NCBI GenBank assembly: GCA_964506325.1
Contig: CAZDLO010000045.1
Location: 1 to 29,893 of the forward strand
Source of the DNA: CAINVV01 sp964506325
GTDB taxonomy: Bacteria > Bacteroidota > Bacteroidia > Bacteroidales > Prolixibacteraceae
Reading direction: 5' to 3'
Length of the DNA: 29,893 nucleotides
How positions within the stretch are numbered: position 1 is the stretch's first letter; each line of letters starts with the position of its first letter. A program made the translations under genes and the position numbers. Of this stretch, positions 1 through 7,272 are shown piece by piece. The notes under the pieces are model-generated. The model was not told where the DNA came from and did no database searches. It was given only the letters and a program-made list of their open reading frames with translations.

Positions 1-395
1 TCAATAAGCCATTCAACAATATCATCGGATGGTCTACTGTCTCCATCATGGTGTTACTGTCGGTGATGCTGCTGGGTTCCCGAATAATGGATATGTTCTG
101 ACATTCCTTCCGATCTCCTCAACAAACCTCGCTGCCACACGGATAACGCCCCGTCATCCTGGCCTGTTTAGTCCGGGAAGGTCGGATTATAGCCCCATTC
201 AACCAGGAAACCACCTGGGATAAACCATCTCACCCAAATTTTCATTGAAGAAAACACGCCTTTCAATGAGCCATCTGATTTATATACTTAATTCATTTCA
301 GGGCCGGAATAATCCATGCTAATTTTAAGCAGATAGCAGATAGAGCTTTTATAATACCCGTGTAAAAATTTAGTTAACAGTAAAATTGCCATATC
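1..395. other. Left-edge non-coding stretch
   Basis: No convincing gene was found here. A 64-codon open frame at 29-223 (+) has a low-complexity, Pro/Gly-rich product with no recognisable domain, and the minus strand is broken by stops. The stretch could hold the decayed end of a neighbouring gene outside the window. The last approximately 100 bp before 396 must contain the promoter of the lipoprotein gene, but I see no clean TAnnTTTG box. Confidence 0.5.
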
Positions 396-1451
396 ATGAG
401 AAACAACGCATTCAAATTATTTATCATTATTATTCTGAGCAACCTTTTTATGAGTTGTGCAAAAAACACAACTGATTCAGGCCCTGTCTCCCTGAAAAGT
501 GCCGTATTGACCGGCACCCAGAACCTGAACAAAGCTGTGACTGACATCAGAACTTCAAAGGCTTTTGAGCTTTTATCCGTCAGCAGCGCAGATGCCCTGA
601 AGGCAGCAACCGTTTATTCCGCCAATATCGGACTGGATCTTGTAAAGGGCCAGTACGATTACAAGGCGCTTAACACTTCCGGAGGCAACATGCAGCCGCT
701 TATCCGGTTTTTCACCAAAACGGACAACAGTAAAATTGTTGTCAATATGCCGACAAGCAAGTTAAAAAACCCCAGGACATTAAGAAGCTACCAGGCATCA
801 GATGCAACCCTTGCCAATAATTTCAGCATATCCGTGTCTGAATACCACAACAATTACAACAACTACCGTGATTTTGACTATGTCAATGTTGCGGACATCA
901 CAGTAGACAATGTTAAAGCAGGAAGCCTCAACATCAAATCCTTCAAAAGTCCTGATCTTGGCAAGGACTATGCTTCTTCCTTCACCTTTGAGAATGGTTA
1001 TACCACCAAATATATTTACAAAACCGGTGATCCGACTACCTCAAGTTTTACCATCCTGAAAGGAACAGCAGTAATGTACCAGGAAGAGGTACTTACCACC
1101 AGGGATGAAACAACTGAACATGGTCACGAGCGCCAGTACAACCTTACAGTTGGTGATGTTAAAATCGTCAGGAAATCGGACAGAACAGTTGAGGTTTATG
1201 TCAAGGGAACCTTGCAACCCACTGCCACCGTCAAAATTATTGACGATGACGAAAACGAAGGCGAGGAACACTCGGTTTGTCACAAGCGCGATCTTCTGAT
1301 CACCTTCGAAGATGGTACTACCGCTAAATTGTCAGACCTTATTGGTCAGTCAGTTGCTGATATCTCCACTTTGTTCAAATCACTTCATGATGTTTATTTG
1401 GCAGCCTATGTCGTTGACTGGCTCGCCTACGATATTTACTACAAAAGGTAA
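396..1451 (+). CDS. Hypothetical lipoprotein, unknown family
   Basis: This is a 351-residue protein of unknown function. The N-terminus is a lipoprotein signal: a short basic head, a run of Ile/Leu, then LFMSC with Cys21 as the probable lipidated residue. This places it in the cell envelope. The mature part is polar and rich in Asn, Thr, Asp and Lys, with alternating strand-like segments, an acidic cluster around residues 284-293 and no transmembrane segment. I recognise no catalytic motif or named domain. The ATG at 396 is chosen because it begins the signal peptide; the upstream bases carry no Shine-Dalgarno sequence, as is normal in Bacteroidota. It stands alone, is followed closely by a factor-independent terminator and converges on the membrane-protein gene, so it is likely monocistronic. 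The coding call is sound; the function is open. Confidence 0.85.
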   Translation: MRNNAFKLFIIIILSNLFMSCAKNTTDSGPVSLKSAVLTGTQNLNKAVTDIRTSKAFELLSVSSADALKAATVYSANIGLDLVKGQYDYKALNTSGGNMQPLIRFFTKTDNSKIVVNMPTSKLKNPRTLRSYQASDATLANNFSISVSEYHNNYNNYRDFDYVNVADITVDNVKAGSLNIKSFKSPDLGKDYASSFTFENGYTTKYIYKTGDPTTSSFTILKGTAVMYQEEVLTTRDETTEHGHERQYNLTVGDVKIVRKSDRTVEVYVKGTLQPTATVKIIDDDENEGEEHSVCHKRDLLITFEDGTTAKLSDLIGQSVADISTLFKSLHDVYLAAYVVDWLAYDIYYKR

Positions 1452-1485
1452 ATCAAGCAGTTTTCACACTTTTCCCGTTTTGTTT

Positions 1486-1525
1486 ACTCCCGCAGAGGCC
1501 GCCCGGTCAATGCGGGAGTTTTTTT
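1486..1525 (+). terminator. Intrinsic terminator of the lipoprotein gene
   Basis: A perfect 9-bp inverted repeat, ACTCCCGCA (1486-1494) and TGCGGGAGT (1511-1519), has a 16-nt loop and is followed by a T run to 1525. It lies 35 bp behind the stop codon at 1451. The T tract is only on the plus side, so it serves the plus-strand gene. Confidence 0.85.
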
Positions 1526-1532
1526 GCTCCAT

Positions 1533-3701
1533 TTACTTGTGTTCGCCGTTCTTCATGATCGGACTTGTCTTCCAGGTTGCCTTAGGACCGAATCGTGTCT
1601 GGTTTCCTCCATAATTAATTTTTTCAAAATCGGGATATTGGTAAATCATCCGTACACCTGCAAAAAATATCACACTGGAAATGGCTGCAATTGCAATTGT
1701 TTTAATCCATAACCTGCGGTAAAAGGATCCCAGGTCTTCTTCCTTGTGCAAACTGATAGATTCCTGCTCCCGTGGCAGCAACAAAACCAGTACTGTTGCC
1801 AGTATTGAATGGACAAAGATCATCCACTCGGTGAGCAACCTGCCCGGGGCCCAGCCTGTCAGTGCCCGCTCAAAATTGGCAATCACCATGATCCAGAGCA
1901 ACAGCAGGAAAATAAGTTGCCCTTTGGCCAAAGATTTTTTGGGTATGAGCGGCAAGGGTGACCTGTAGTGCCGCTTCACGATGATTACGCAGCCAATAAC
2001 CAAAAGCGCCCAGGTAAGGTTAAACCATCCGGAAGGCGACAGGTGGAGAAAATCTACTCCCGGCAATCGTCCAATATATGGTGCATCCCATTGAGCTGGA
2101 ACTGTTTCCTTTGTACCGTCGGCATTCTGAACCACACTTACCCAGATTTTAGGGTTTAATTGTTCACTCCATACCTGCACGTTTTTAAATACATTGAAAT
2201 AGGTAAGACCCAGTAAAATAACCAATACTGAAAATGCACGGGTCCACCTGGAACCGGAAATACCAGGATCCGGAACAGTGTCATCTTTCCCTTTATTCAT
2301 CCTGGTCACCAGAAAGCCGAGGGCAATGGCAATAGCTACACCATTGACAAATCCATAGCTTTGCTCGAGAAAACTATGCCAGTTTTGCCCCTGCCAGTTG
2401 GACCATGCTCTGACGACGGAGGTATATTCCTCACTGCCGGGCAATATTCCTTTGTTTTCCAGAATTTTCGTGCTTCCGAATGAAGTCATCACCTGTTTGA
2501 TAAACTGCACCCCGGCAAAACCAAGCCCGCCAATGGTACCGCTTATGAGGGAGGCCACGGCAACCGGCCTAAGATTGTTCTTCCACATCCAGAGAGAGGT
2601 CCCGGCAAAAACGCCTGTTATTCCGGCCCAGCTGTCTGATCTCGGGGGAGTCATCCTGATGCCTCCGTATTGCTGAAAGAAAAGGCTTCCCAATACAGGC
2701 AATGCCAGGAACGCCAACAGGAACCCGATGCTCATATAGGCAATCAGGGATGCCCCGTTCCGAAGTTTGCCGAACAAATAAAAATAGGCCACAATACCAA
2801 GAAATAACCCTGTGATCCATCCGATGTGCTGGGGATAGTCTCCGAACCATACCGGCCAGTTGTTCAGCATATTGGAAGCATCAAATGCCTGCCTGCCTGT
2901 TTCCGGGTTGATGTAGGTAGGGTCTCCCAGGACAAATGTCAGGGAGGATCCAAATTTATTTTCCATTCCGGCCATCCTGAGCAAAGCCTGAATCATCCAG
3001 CCGGCAAATGCACCCACGAAAGCAAACAAAGGCATTAACAACCTGTTTCGCTCATCTTTCCGATCCCATAAATCATATAACCCGACTCCTGCCAGGGCAA
3101 AAATGGCAGCCAGATAGTCTGAATCAAACCAGTAAAGAGGATTTTTATGCCGTGACCAGGTCCCGTCAAATTTTGCTCCATCCTCAAGCCAGCTTGCCAA
3201 CGGATCTTCAATAATATCCAGAATCAGCCACATACCAAATACAAACAAGAGCGGCTTAATGAATTTACTGATGCGCTCGCTGGTTTCGACTGCTGCAAAG
3301 GCTGTACCGGCACCTCCGAGGGCTGCCCAGAGAAATCCCATGTAAAAGAGCGATAGAAAGCCATACCACTGGGAGGCGGCATGACCGCTTTGCGTATAGG
3401 CTATAACCTGCATATAGGACTGGGAGGCGCCGAACCCCCACCCGATGGCACCAAAAAGAGCAAAATAACCGACTTTGTCACGCCAGTCATCGCGGCTTGA
3501 TAGTATAGCGGTTGCAATCGCCGCCAGGCTTCCTGCAAAGGCAGCACCATATTCATGTCCGAAATTGCCGCGGATACCCCAGCCAATTGACAGGGCGATC
3601 CCAATTAGAATAATAGAACCGGGCCTCAAAAGCGGATTGAGTTGAAGAGTTTTCAAGATGTAAGTGTTAATTGTTAATAGCAGTAATGGAATCTTAGCCA
3701 A
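1533..3701 (-). CDS. Large multipass membrane protein, unknown family
   Basis: This is a 722-residue integral membrane protein with about 16 hydrophobic helices spread over its whole length, and Gly-rich segments near the N-terminus: GWGIRGNFGHEYGA at about 40-53 and a second GWGFGAS at about 88-94. Larger polar loops lie at about 165-195, 245-290, 400-440 and 505-550. I do not recognise a named transporter or enzyme family. The predicted start at 3701 is a TTG and there is no ATG near it; a second TTG at 3656 gives 707 residues and starts nearer the first helix, so the N-terminus is uncertain. It is divergent from the GH29 fucosidase, with a 133-bp shared upstream region, which suggests co-regulation and perhaps a role in sugar or oligosaccharide passage across the inner membrane. 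That role is inference from position only. Confidence 0.8.
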   Translation of the reverse strand: MAKIPLLLLTINTYILKTLQLNPLLRPGSIILIGIALSIGWGIRGNFGHEYGAAFAGSLAAIATAILSSRDDWRDKVGYFALFGAIGWGFGASQSYMQVIAYTQSGHAASQWYGFLSLFYMGFLWAALGGAGTAFAAVETSERISKFIKPLLFVFGMWLILDIIEDPLASWLEDGAKFDGTWSRHKNPLYWFDSDYLAAIFALAGVGLYDLWDRKDERNRLLMPLFAFVGAFAGWMIQALLRMAGMENKFGSSLTFVLGDPTYINPETGRQAFDASNMLNNWPVWFGDYPQHIGWITGLFLGIVAYFYLFGKLRNGASLIAYMSIGFLLAFLALPVLGSLFFQQYGGIRMTPPRSDSWAGITGVFAGTSLWMWKNNLRPVAVASLISGTIGGLGFAGVQFIKQVMTSFGSTKILENKGILPGSEEYTSVVRAWSNWQGQNWHSFLEQSYGFVNGVAIAIALGFLVTRMNKGKDDTVPDPGISGSRWTRAFSVLVILLGLTYFNVFKNVQVWSEQLNPKIWVSVVQNADGTKETVPAQWDAPYIGRLPGVDFLHLSPSGWFNLTWALLVIGCVIIVKRHYRSPLPLIPKKSLAKGQLIFLLLLWIMVIANFERALTGWAPGRLLTEWMIFVHSILATVLVLLLPREQESISLHKEEDLGSFYRRLWIKTIAIAAISSVIFFAGVRMIYQYPDFEKINYGGNQTRFGPKATWKTSPIMKNGEHK

Positions 3702-3834
3702 ATTTACAAAAAGCCTTCAGAAAAAGCCCCTGGATAAAAAAAATTGATTTAGTTGATATCAAGCGGATTGTTCGAAATTATTTGACCGAAAATGTTTAAT
3801 ATTACTACAACTGAATTTTTAAATCACTGCAAAT
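3702..3834. promoter_or_regulatory. Divergent upstream region between membrane protein and fucosidase
   Basis: This 133-bp AT-rich spacer separates two divergent genes and must contain both promoters. I see no clear TAnnTTTG box on the plus strand; the nearest resemblance, TTATTTGA around 3780, lacks the two-base spacer. No strong palindrome was found. Confidence 0.5.
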
Positions 3835-5493
3835 ATGAGAACCCTGCTATTCATGATACTATTGGCTTCTGTCATCGCAACAGCATCCGGGCAAACCGCG
3901 ATGAACAACAGGCAAAAACTGGAAGAGTGGAAGGATGCCCGGTTTGGTATGTTCATTCATTGGGGCCCTGTATCCCTTAAAGGCACAGAAATTGGTTGGT
4001 CGCGCGGCCGCGAGATCACTTTTGAGGAATACGACAACCTCTACAAGCAGTTCAATCCGGCAAGTTTCGACCCCGAAAGCTGGGTCAGTGTCGCCAAAGC
4101 GGCAGGCATGAAGTACATCATTCTTACCACCAAGCATCATGATGGTTTCTGCCTTTGGAACACCCGCCAGACCGACTTCAATATTATGAATTCCCCCATG
4201 GGCAGGGATGTTGTCAAAGAACTTTCTGAAGCCTGTAAAAAGCAGGGTTTGGCATTTGGCACCTACTATTCCACCACCGACTGGCATCATCCGGATTTTC
4301 CGCTGACCGGTCAGGGTGGTACTGTACCAAGGAGCCAGTACGACCTGGATGCCTACACAGTTTATTTAAAAAAACAGGTGGCTGAACTCCTGGTGAACTA
4401 TGGTCCGCTGTTTGTCCTTTGGTTTGATGTGCCGCAGCGATTCGATGCAGCCCGAGGACAGGGAGTGATTGATTTTGCCCATTCCCTTCAGCCCGACATC
4501 ATCATCAACAACCGCACAGGCGCCAAGGGTGATTTTGATACACCTGAACAACGTGTCGGCGGATTCCAGGTCAATCGCCCCTGGGAAACCTGCATGACAA
4601 TAGCCAATCAATGGGCCTGGAAGCCGAACGATGAAACAAAAACACTGGAACAGTGCCTGCATACCCTGATCCGCACCAATGGCGGCGATGGCAACCTGCT
4701 GTTCAACGTCGGACCTATGCCGGACGGGCGCATTGAACCTCTGCAGGTAGAACGGCTGAAAGAGATGGGGAAATGGATGGAAAAACATGGCTTTACGCTC
4801 TACGAAACCCGTGGAGGCCCATTCAAACCAACCGACTGGGGGGTTAGCACCCGGAAAGGCAACAAAATCTACCTTCATATACTGAGATGGCCGGGGAACA
4901 ATCCTAAGATATTCCTACCAGAATTCGGGATGGACATCAGGAGTTGCCGGCTTGTTGACGGTGGAAAAATAAAGTCCGCAAAGGTGGACAAAGGTTATGT
5001 CATAGAATTCTCCGCCAATGACCTGCAACCGGTCAACACCATTGTGGAGCTTGAGATATCAGGCAATGTTATGGAAATTAAGCCGATGGAGATAAGCTCA
5101 AACTCACTTTCCTACTCGAAACCCTTGACGGCTTCCTCCAATCCCAATGGCCACTGGTCGAATCATCAGTGGGTCGACCTGGCTGCCGTAACCAACGGAG
5201 ACTGGTCAGGTGCTTTCTGGGAACCGGATCCAAAAGACACCAATCCCTGGATAGAGATTGATTTGGGTAAGGCTCAAAAGATAACAAAGGCATACCTGTA
5301 CGAGAAAGGAAAGTCTGTCAAAGCATTTGAGATCCAATATCTTGATGGAGAAACCTGGAAAACAGCCTGCAAAGGAACGACTATCGGCAGCAAAGCAGAG
5401 CTGAAAATACAGGACTTTGTTGCCCGGAAAGTCAGGCTGACGATCAATGAATTTACGGGGGTGCCTGGAATTTATGAGATAATATTCATGTAA
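3835..5493 (+). CDS. GH29 alpha-L-fucosidase with C-terminal discoidin-like domain
   Basis: This is a 552-residue secreted exo-glycosidase predicted to hydrolyse terminal alpha-L-fucosyl residues with retention of configuration. A signal peptide covers residues 1-20, ending in ASGQ. The GH29 barrel follows, with GMFIHWGP (38-45), TTKHHDGF (98-105), GTYYSTTDWHHP (152-163) and VLWFD (194-198); Asp198 is the expected nucleophile. NVGPMPDG (291-298) is the typical end of the family's catalytic core. A small beta domain lies at about 310-415 and an F5/8 type C (discoidin-like) carbohydrate-binding module at about 420-552, with the pattern NPWIEIDLG. No acid/base residue can be assigned with certainty, because it varies between GH29 subfamilies. 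The gene is followed after 19 bp by the mutarotase gene, so the two are probably one operon. A periplasmic or surface location is expected from the signal peptide. Confidence 0.94.
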   Translation: MRTLLFMILLASVIATASGQTAMNNRQKLEEWKDARFGMFIHWGPVSLKGTEIGWSRGREITFEEYDNLYKQFNPASFDPESWVSVAKAAGMKYIILTTKHHDGFCLWNTRQTDFNIMNSPMGRDVVKELSEACKKQGLAFGTYYSTTDWHHPDFPLTGQGGTVPRSQYDLDAYTVYLKKQVAELLVNYGPLFVLWFDVPQRFDAARGQGVIDFAHSLQPDIIINNRTGAKGDFDTPEQRVGGFQVNRPWETCMTIANQWAWKPNDETKTLEQCLHTLIRTNGGDGNLLFNVGPMPDGRIEPLQVERLKEMGKWMEKHGFTLYETRGGPFKPTDWGVSTRKGNKIYLHILRWPGNNPKIFLPEFGMDIRSCRLVDGGKIKSAKVDKGYVIEFSANDLQPVNTIVELEISGNVMEIKPMEISSNSLSYSKPLTASSNPNGHWSNHQWVDLAAVTNGDWSGAFWEPDPKDTNPWIEIDLGKAQKITKAYLYEKGKSVKAFEIQYLDGETWKTACKGTTIGSKAELKIQDFVARKVRLTINEFTGVPGIYEIIFM

Positions 5494-5512
5494 TTTTCAA
5501 AATAAAAACAAA

Positions 5513-5836
5513 ATGAAACGATTCGGACAGATTATCGGAGTTGATCCTGCCATGTTTGAAAAATACAAGGAATATCACGCCGCTGTATGGCCGGAAATAC
5601 TGGAGATTATCAAAGCCTGCAGCATCAGCAACTATTCCATTTTTCACAAGGACAATATGCTCTTTGCCTACTTTGAATATTCCGGTTCTGATTTCGCAGC
5701 AGACATGGCCAGGATGGCAGCTCATCCCAAAACCCTGGAGTGGTGGGCTATCATGGAACCGATGCAAAGACCCCTCGTCAGCAGGAGTGCCGGCGAATGG
5801 TGGGCAAATATGGAAGAAGTTTTCCATATGGATTAG
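5513..5836 (+). CDS. RhaM-type 6-deoxysugar mutarotase (L-rhamnose or L-fucose)
   Basis: This 107-residue cytoplasmic protein is of the L-rhamnose mutarotase family (DUF718, COG3254), a small ferredoxin-like-fold enzyme that interconverts alpha and beta anomers of free 6-deoxy-L-sugar. Tyr18, His22 and Trp26-Pro27 fall at the same positions as in the E. coli RhaM sequence I remember, and a Trp-Trp pair follows at 77-78. It is full length for the family (about 104 residues). It lies 19 bp behind the GH29 gene on the same strand, which makes L-fucose as plausible a substrate as L-rhamnose; a GH106 rhamnosidase lies further along, so the sugar cannot be settled from sequence alone. A 187-codon open frame on the opposite strand over the same bases has no family resemblance and is a shadow. 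Confidence 0.9.
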   Translation: MKRFGQIIGVDPAMFEKYKEYHAAVWPEILEIIKACSISNYSIFHKDNMLFAYFEYSGSDFAADMARMAAHPKTLEWWAIMEPMQRPLVSRSAGEWWANMEEVFHMD

Positions 5837-5979
5837 TATCTTAAAAGATGCAGGATAATACAGCACAAATTGTTGAATCCGGATGTTTGCCGAACCGGAA
5901 CTGCAGTTACTGCCAGTATACTGAAGAAGTATATCTGAATTGAATTTTTGACATTTGGGACAAGAAAATATCTCTACAC

Positions 5980-6513
5980 ATGGAATGGTACAACGAACCG
6001 GCAGAATGGAGCGCAGAGGAAGGCAGCCTGACAATGGTGGTTTCGCCAAAATCTGATTACTGGCAAAAGACCCATTACGGGTTCACTGCCGACAATGGTC
6101 CTTTTTATTATACTCTGGTAAAGGGTGAATTTGAGGTCACCGTAAAAATTACCGGCGATTATCAGTCCCAATACGACCAGATGGGATTGATGCTTAGGAT
6201 AGATGAAAAACACTGGATCAAAACCGGTATTGAATTTGTGGACGGTATATGCAACTTCAGCGCGGTGGTGACCAATGAATTCAGCAGCTGGAATGTGATT
6301 CCACTCGGAGGGAAGCCGGTTTCAATCTGGATCAGGGCAAAACGGGAAAAGGATGCTGTTGAGATCAGCTATTCAACAGACGGAACATGCTACCAACTAA
6401 GCAACCTGGCCTATTTCCCTGATAATCAGCCATCCATGGCTGGCATGATGGCCGCAAGTCCAGACGGGCAAGGTTTTAAGGCCATTTTTGAAGATTTCTC
6501 CCTCCTTAAGTGA
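5980..6513 (+). CDS. DUF1349 family protein (concanavalin-like fold)
   Basis: This is a 177-residue soluble protein with no signal peptide. The sequence matches the DUF1349 family, sometimes annotated in genomes as regulation of enolase protein 1 after a yeast member. Recognisable features are the N-terminal EWYNEP and the central Gln-Met-Gly-Leu-Met-Leu-Arg strand at about 67-73, followed by WIKTGIEFVDG (about 79-89). The family has a jelly-roll or lectin-like fold, and many bacterial members sit beside glycan genes. No biochemical activity is established for it here. It follows the mutarotase by 143 bp and may be the last gene of the fucosidase operon or have its own promoter. The ATG at 5980 begins the conserved region, so the protein appears full length and cytoplasmic. 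Confidence 0.85.
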   Translation: MEWYNEPAEWSAEEGSLTMVVSPKSDYWQKTHYGFTADNGPFYYTLVKGEFEVTVKITGDYQSQYDQMGLMLRIDEKHWIKTGIEFVDGICNFSAVVTNEFSSWNVIPLGGKPVSIWIRAKREKDAVEISYSTDGTCYQLSNLAYFPDNQPSMAGMMAASPDGQGFKAIFEDFSLLK

Positions 6514-7061
6514 GTGGTACTCAAAAGTGGCAACCTGTGCAAAAAGTTAACAAGTTTTCCGGTTATACCTCCATAAACCAAAGGCACCTTTGATGAAATA
6601 TTGACCCTCCCCCGACTTTAAAATCAAAAAATCTACCCTGAAGAGAAAAAATTCAAAATTATTAACACAAGCCCATCCGGGATTATGTGGAATATTTCAT
6701 CACCTTACTCTATTAAATTCAAAACCCTTGCAACGAGTGTGGTTTAATGTCATCAGGAGTAGCCATTTGCCTTCAACCGGGCTGTGCGTTTTGCCAGATT
6801 CGAAATGACAACCTGTTGGAGTGTGAATGTGAAATTTTTATAAGATGCTCATTTCAGGTAGCTTACTGTTACATATTTTAACTGCCTCCATTTTTTGAAA
6901 ATGCTTGCAAATGCTGACCCGGACAGGCATCCTTTTTCACCGGATTATCTGCCTCTGTTATGCACGCAGAACCTTTAACCGAATGAAAATGTATGAATTC
7001 CTGCACGGAGCCGTTGCATCCTGCCGGAATCCCTTCTTTGTGAAGGGAAATTAATGCTTCG

Positions 7062-7094
7062 ATATACTAAAAATTGCATTTTCAATTAGTATAT
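7062..7094. repeat. Perfect inverted repeat upstream of susC-like gene
   Basis: ATATACTAA (7062-7070) and TTAGTATAT (7086-7094) are a perfect 9-bp inverted repeat separated by 15 nt. The spacing of arm centres is about 24 bp, a little over two helical turns, as expected for a dimeric regulator or for a transcript hairpin. It lies about 77 bp upstream of the putative -7 box. No T tract follows, so a terminator is unlikely. The role as an operator is inference. Confidence 0.45.
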
Positions 7095-7170
7095 TAAAAA
7101 GAATTAAATAAAGGTTAATTTTTAATCTAAAATGAATAAATTTTAATGATTTTATTCATCTTTTAAGTAA

Positions 7171-7178
7171 TATTTTTG
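7171..7178 (+). promoter_or_regulatory. Candidate -7 promoter box of the susCD operon
   Basis: TATTTTTG fits the Bacteroidota -7 consensus TAnnTTTG. It lies 95 bp upstream of the SusC ATG, which would leave a 5' untranslated leader of roughly 85-90 nt. The expected -33 TTTG-like element is weak or absent at the usual distance, so an activator could be needed. Confidence 0.45.
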
Positions 7179-7272
7179 GTAAGAAATAACTACACCGCTA
7201 AACTTACCTTTTTAAGGTGCTTTTTTACTGCATTATTAACTGAATCTCTCCAATCATTTAAATTCCTAAATT

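Larger units (their letters stand above)
6514..7272. other. Long gene-free leader upstream of susC-like gene
   Basis: This 759-bp stretch has no open frame with family resemblance on either strand. Its last 200 bp are strongly AT-rich and contain an inverted repeat and a TAnnTTTG box, listed separately. A small perfect hairpin, CCCTTC-TTTGT-GAAGGG, lies at 7031-7047 with no T tract behind it. The rest shows no repeat or structure that I can support. The length is unusual for a Bacteroidota susC leader and could hide a regulatory RNA. Confidence 0.6.

Noticed and set aside
29..223. 64-codon open frame at the left edge
   Set aside because: No family resemblance, low-complexity product and no supporting promoter or terminator.
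3859..4290. 143-codon minus-strand frame within the GH29 gene
   Set aside because: It lies entirely antisense to conserved GH29 motifs; its product has no recognisable domain.
5486..6049. 187-codon minus-strand frame over the mutarotase and DUF1349 genes
   Set aside because: Longer than the mutarotase, but both plus-strand products match known families with intact key residues, so this is a shadow.
7031..7047. CCCTTC/GAAGGG hairpin as a terminator
   Set aside because: No T tract follows and there is no gene close upstream that it would end.
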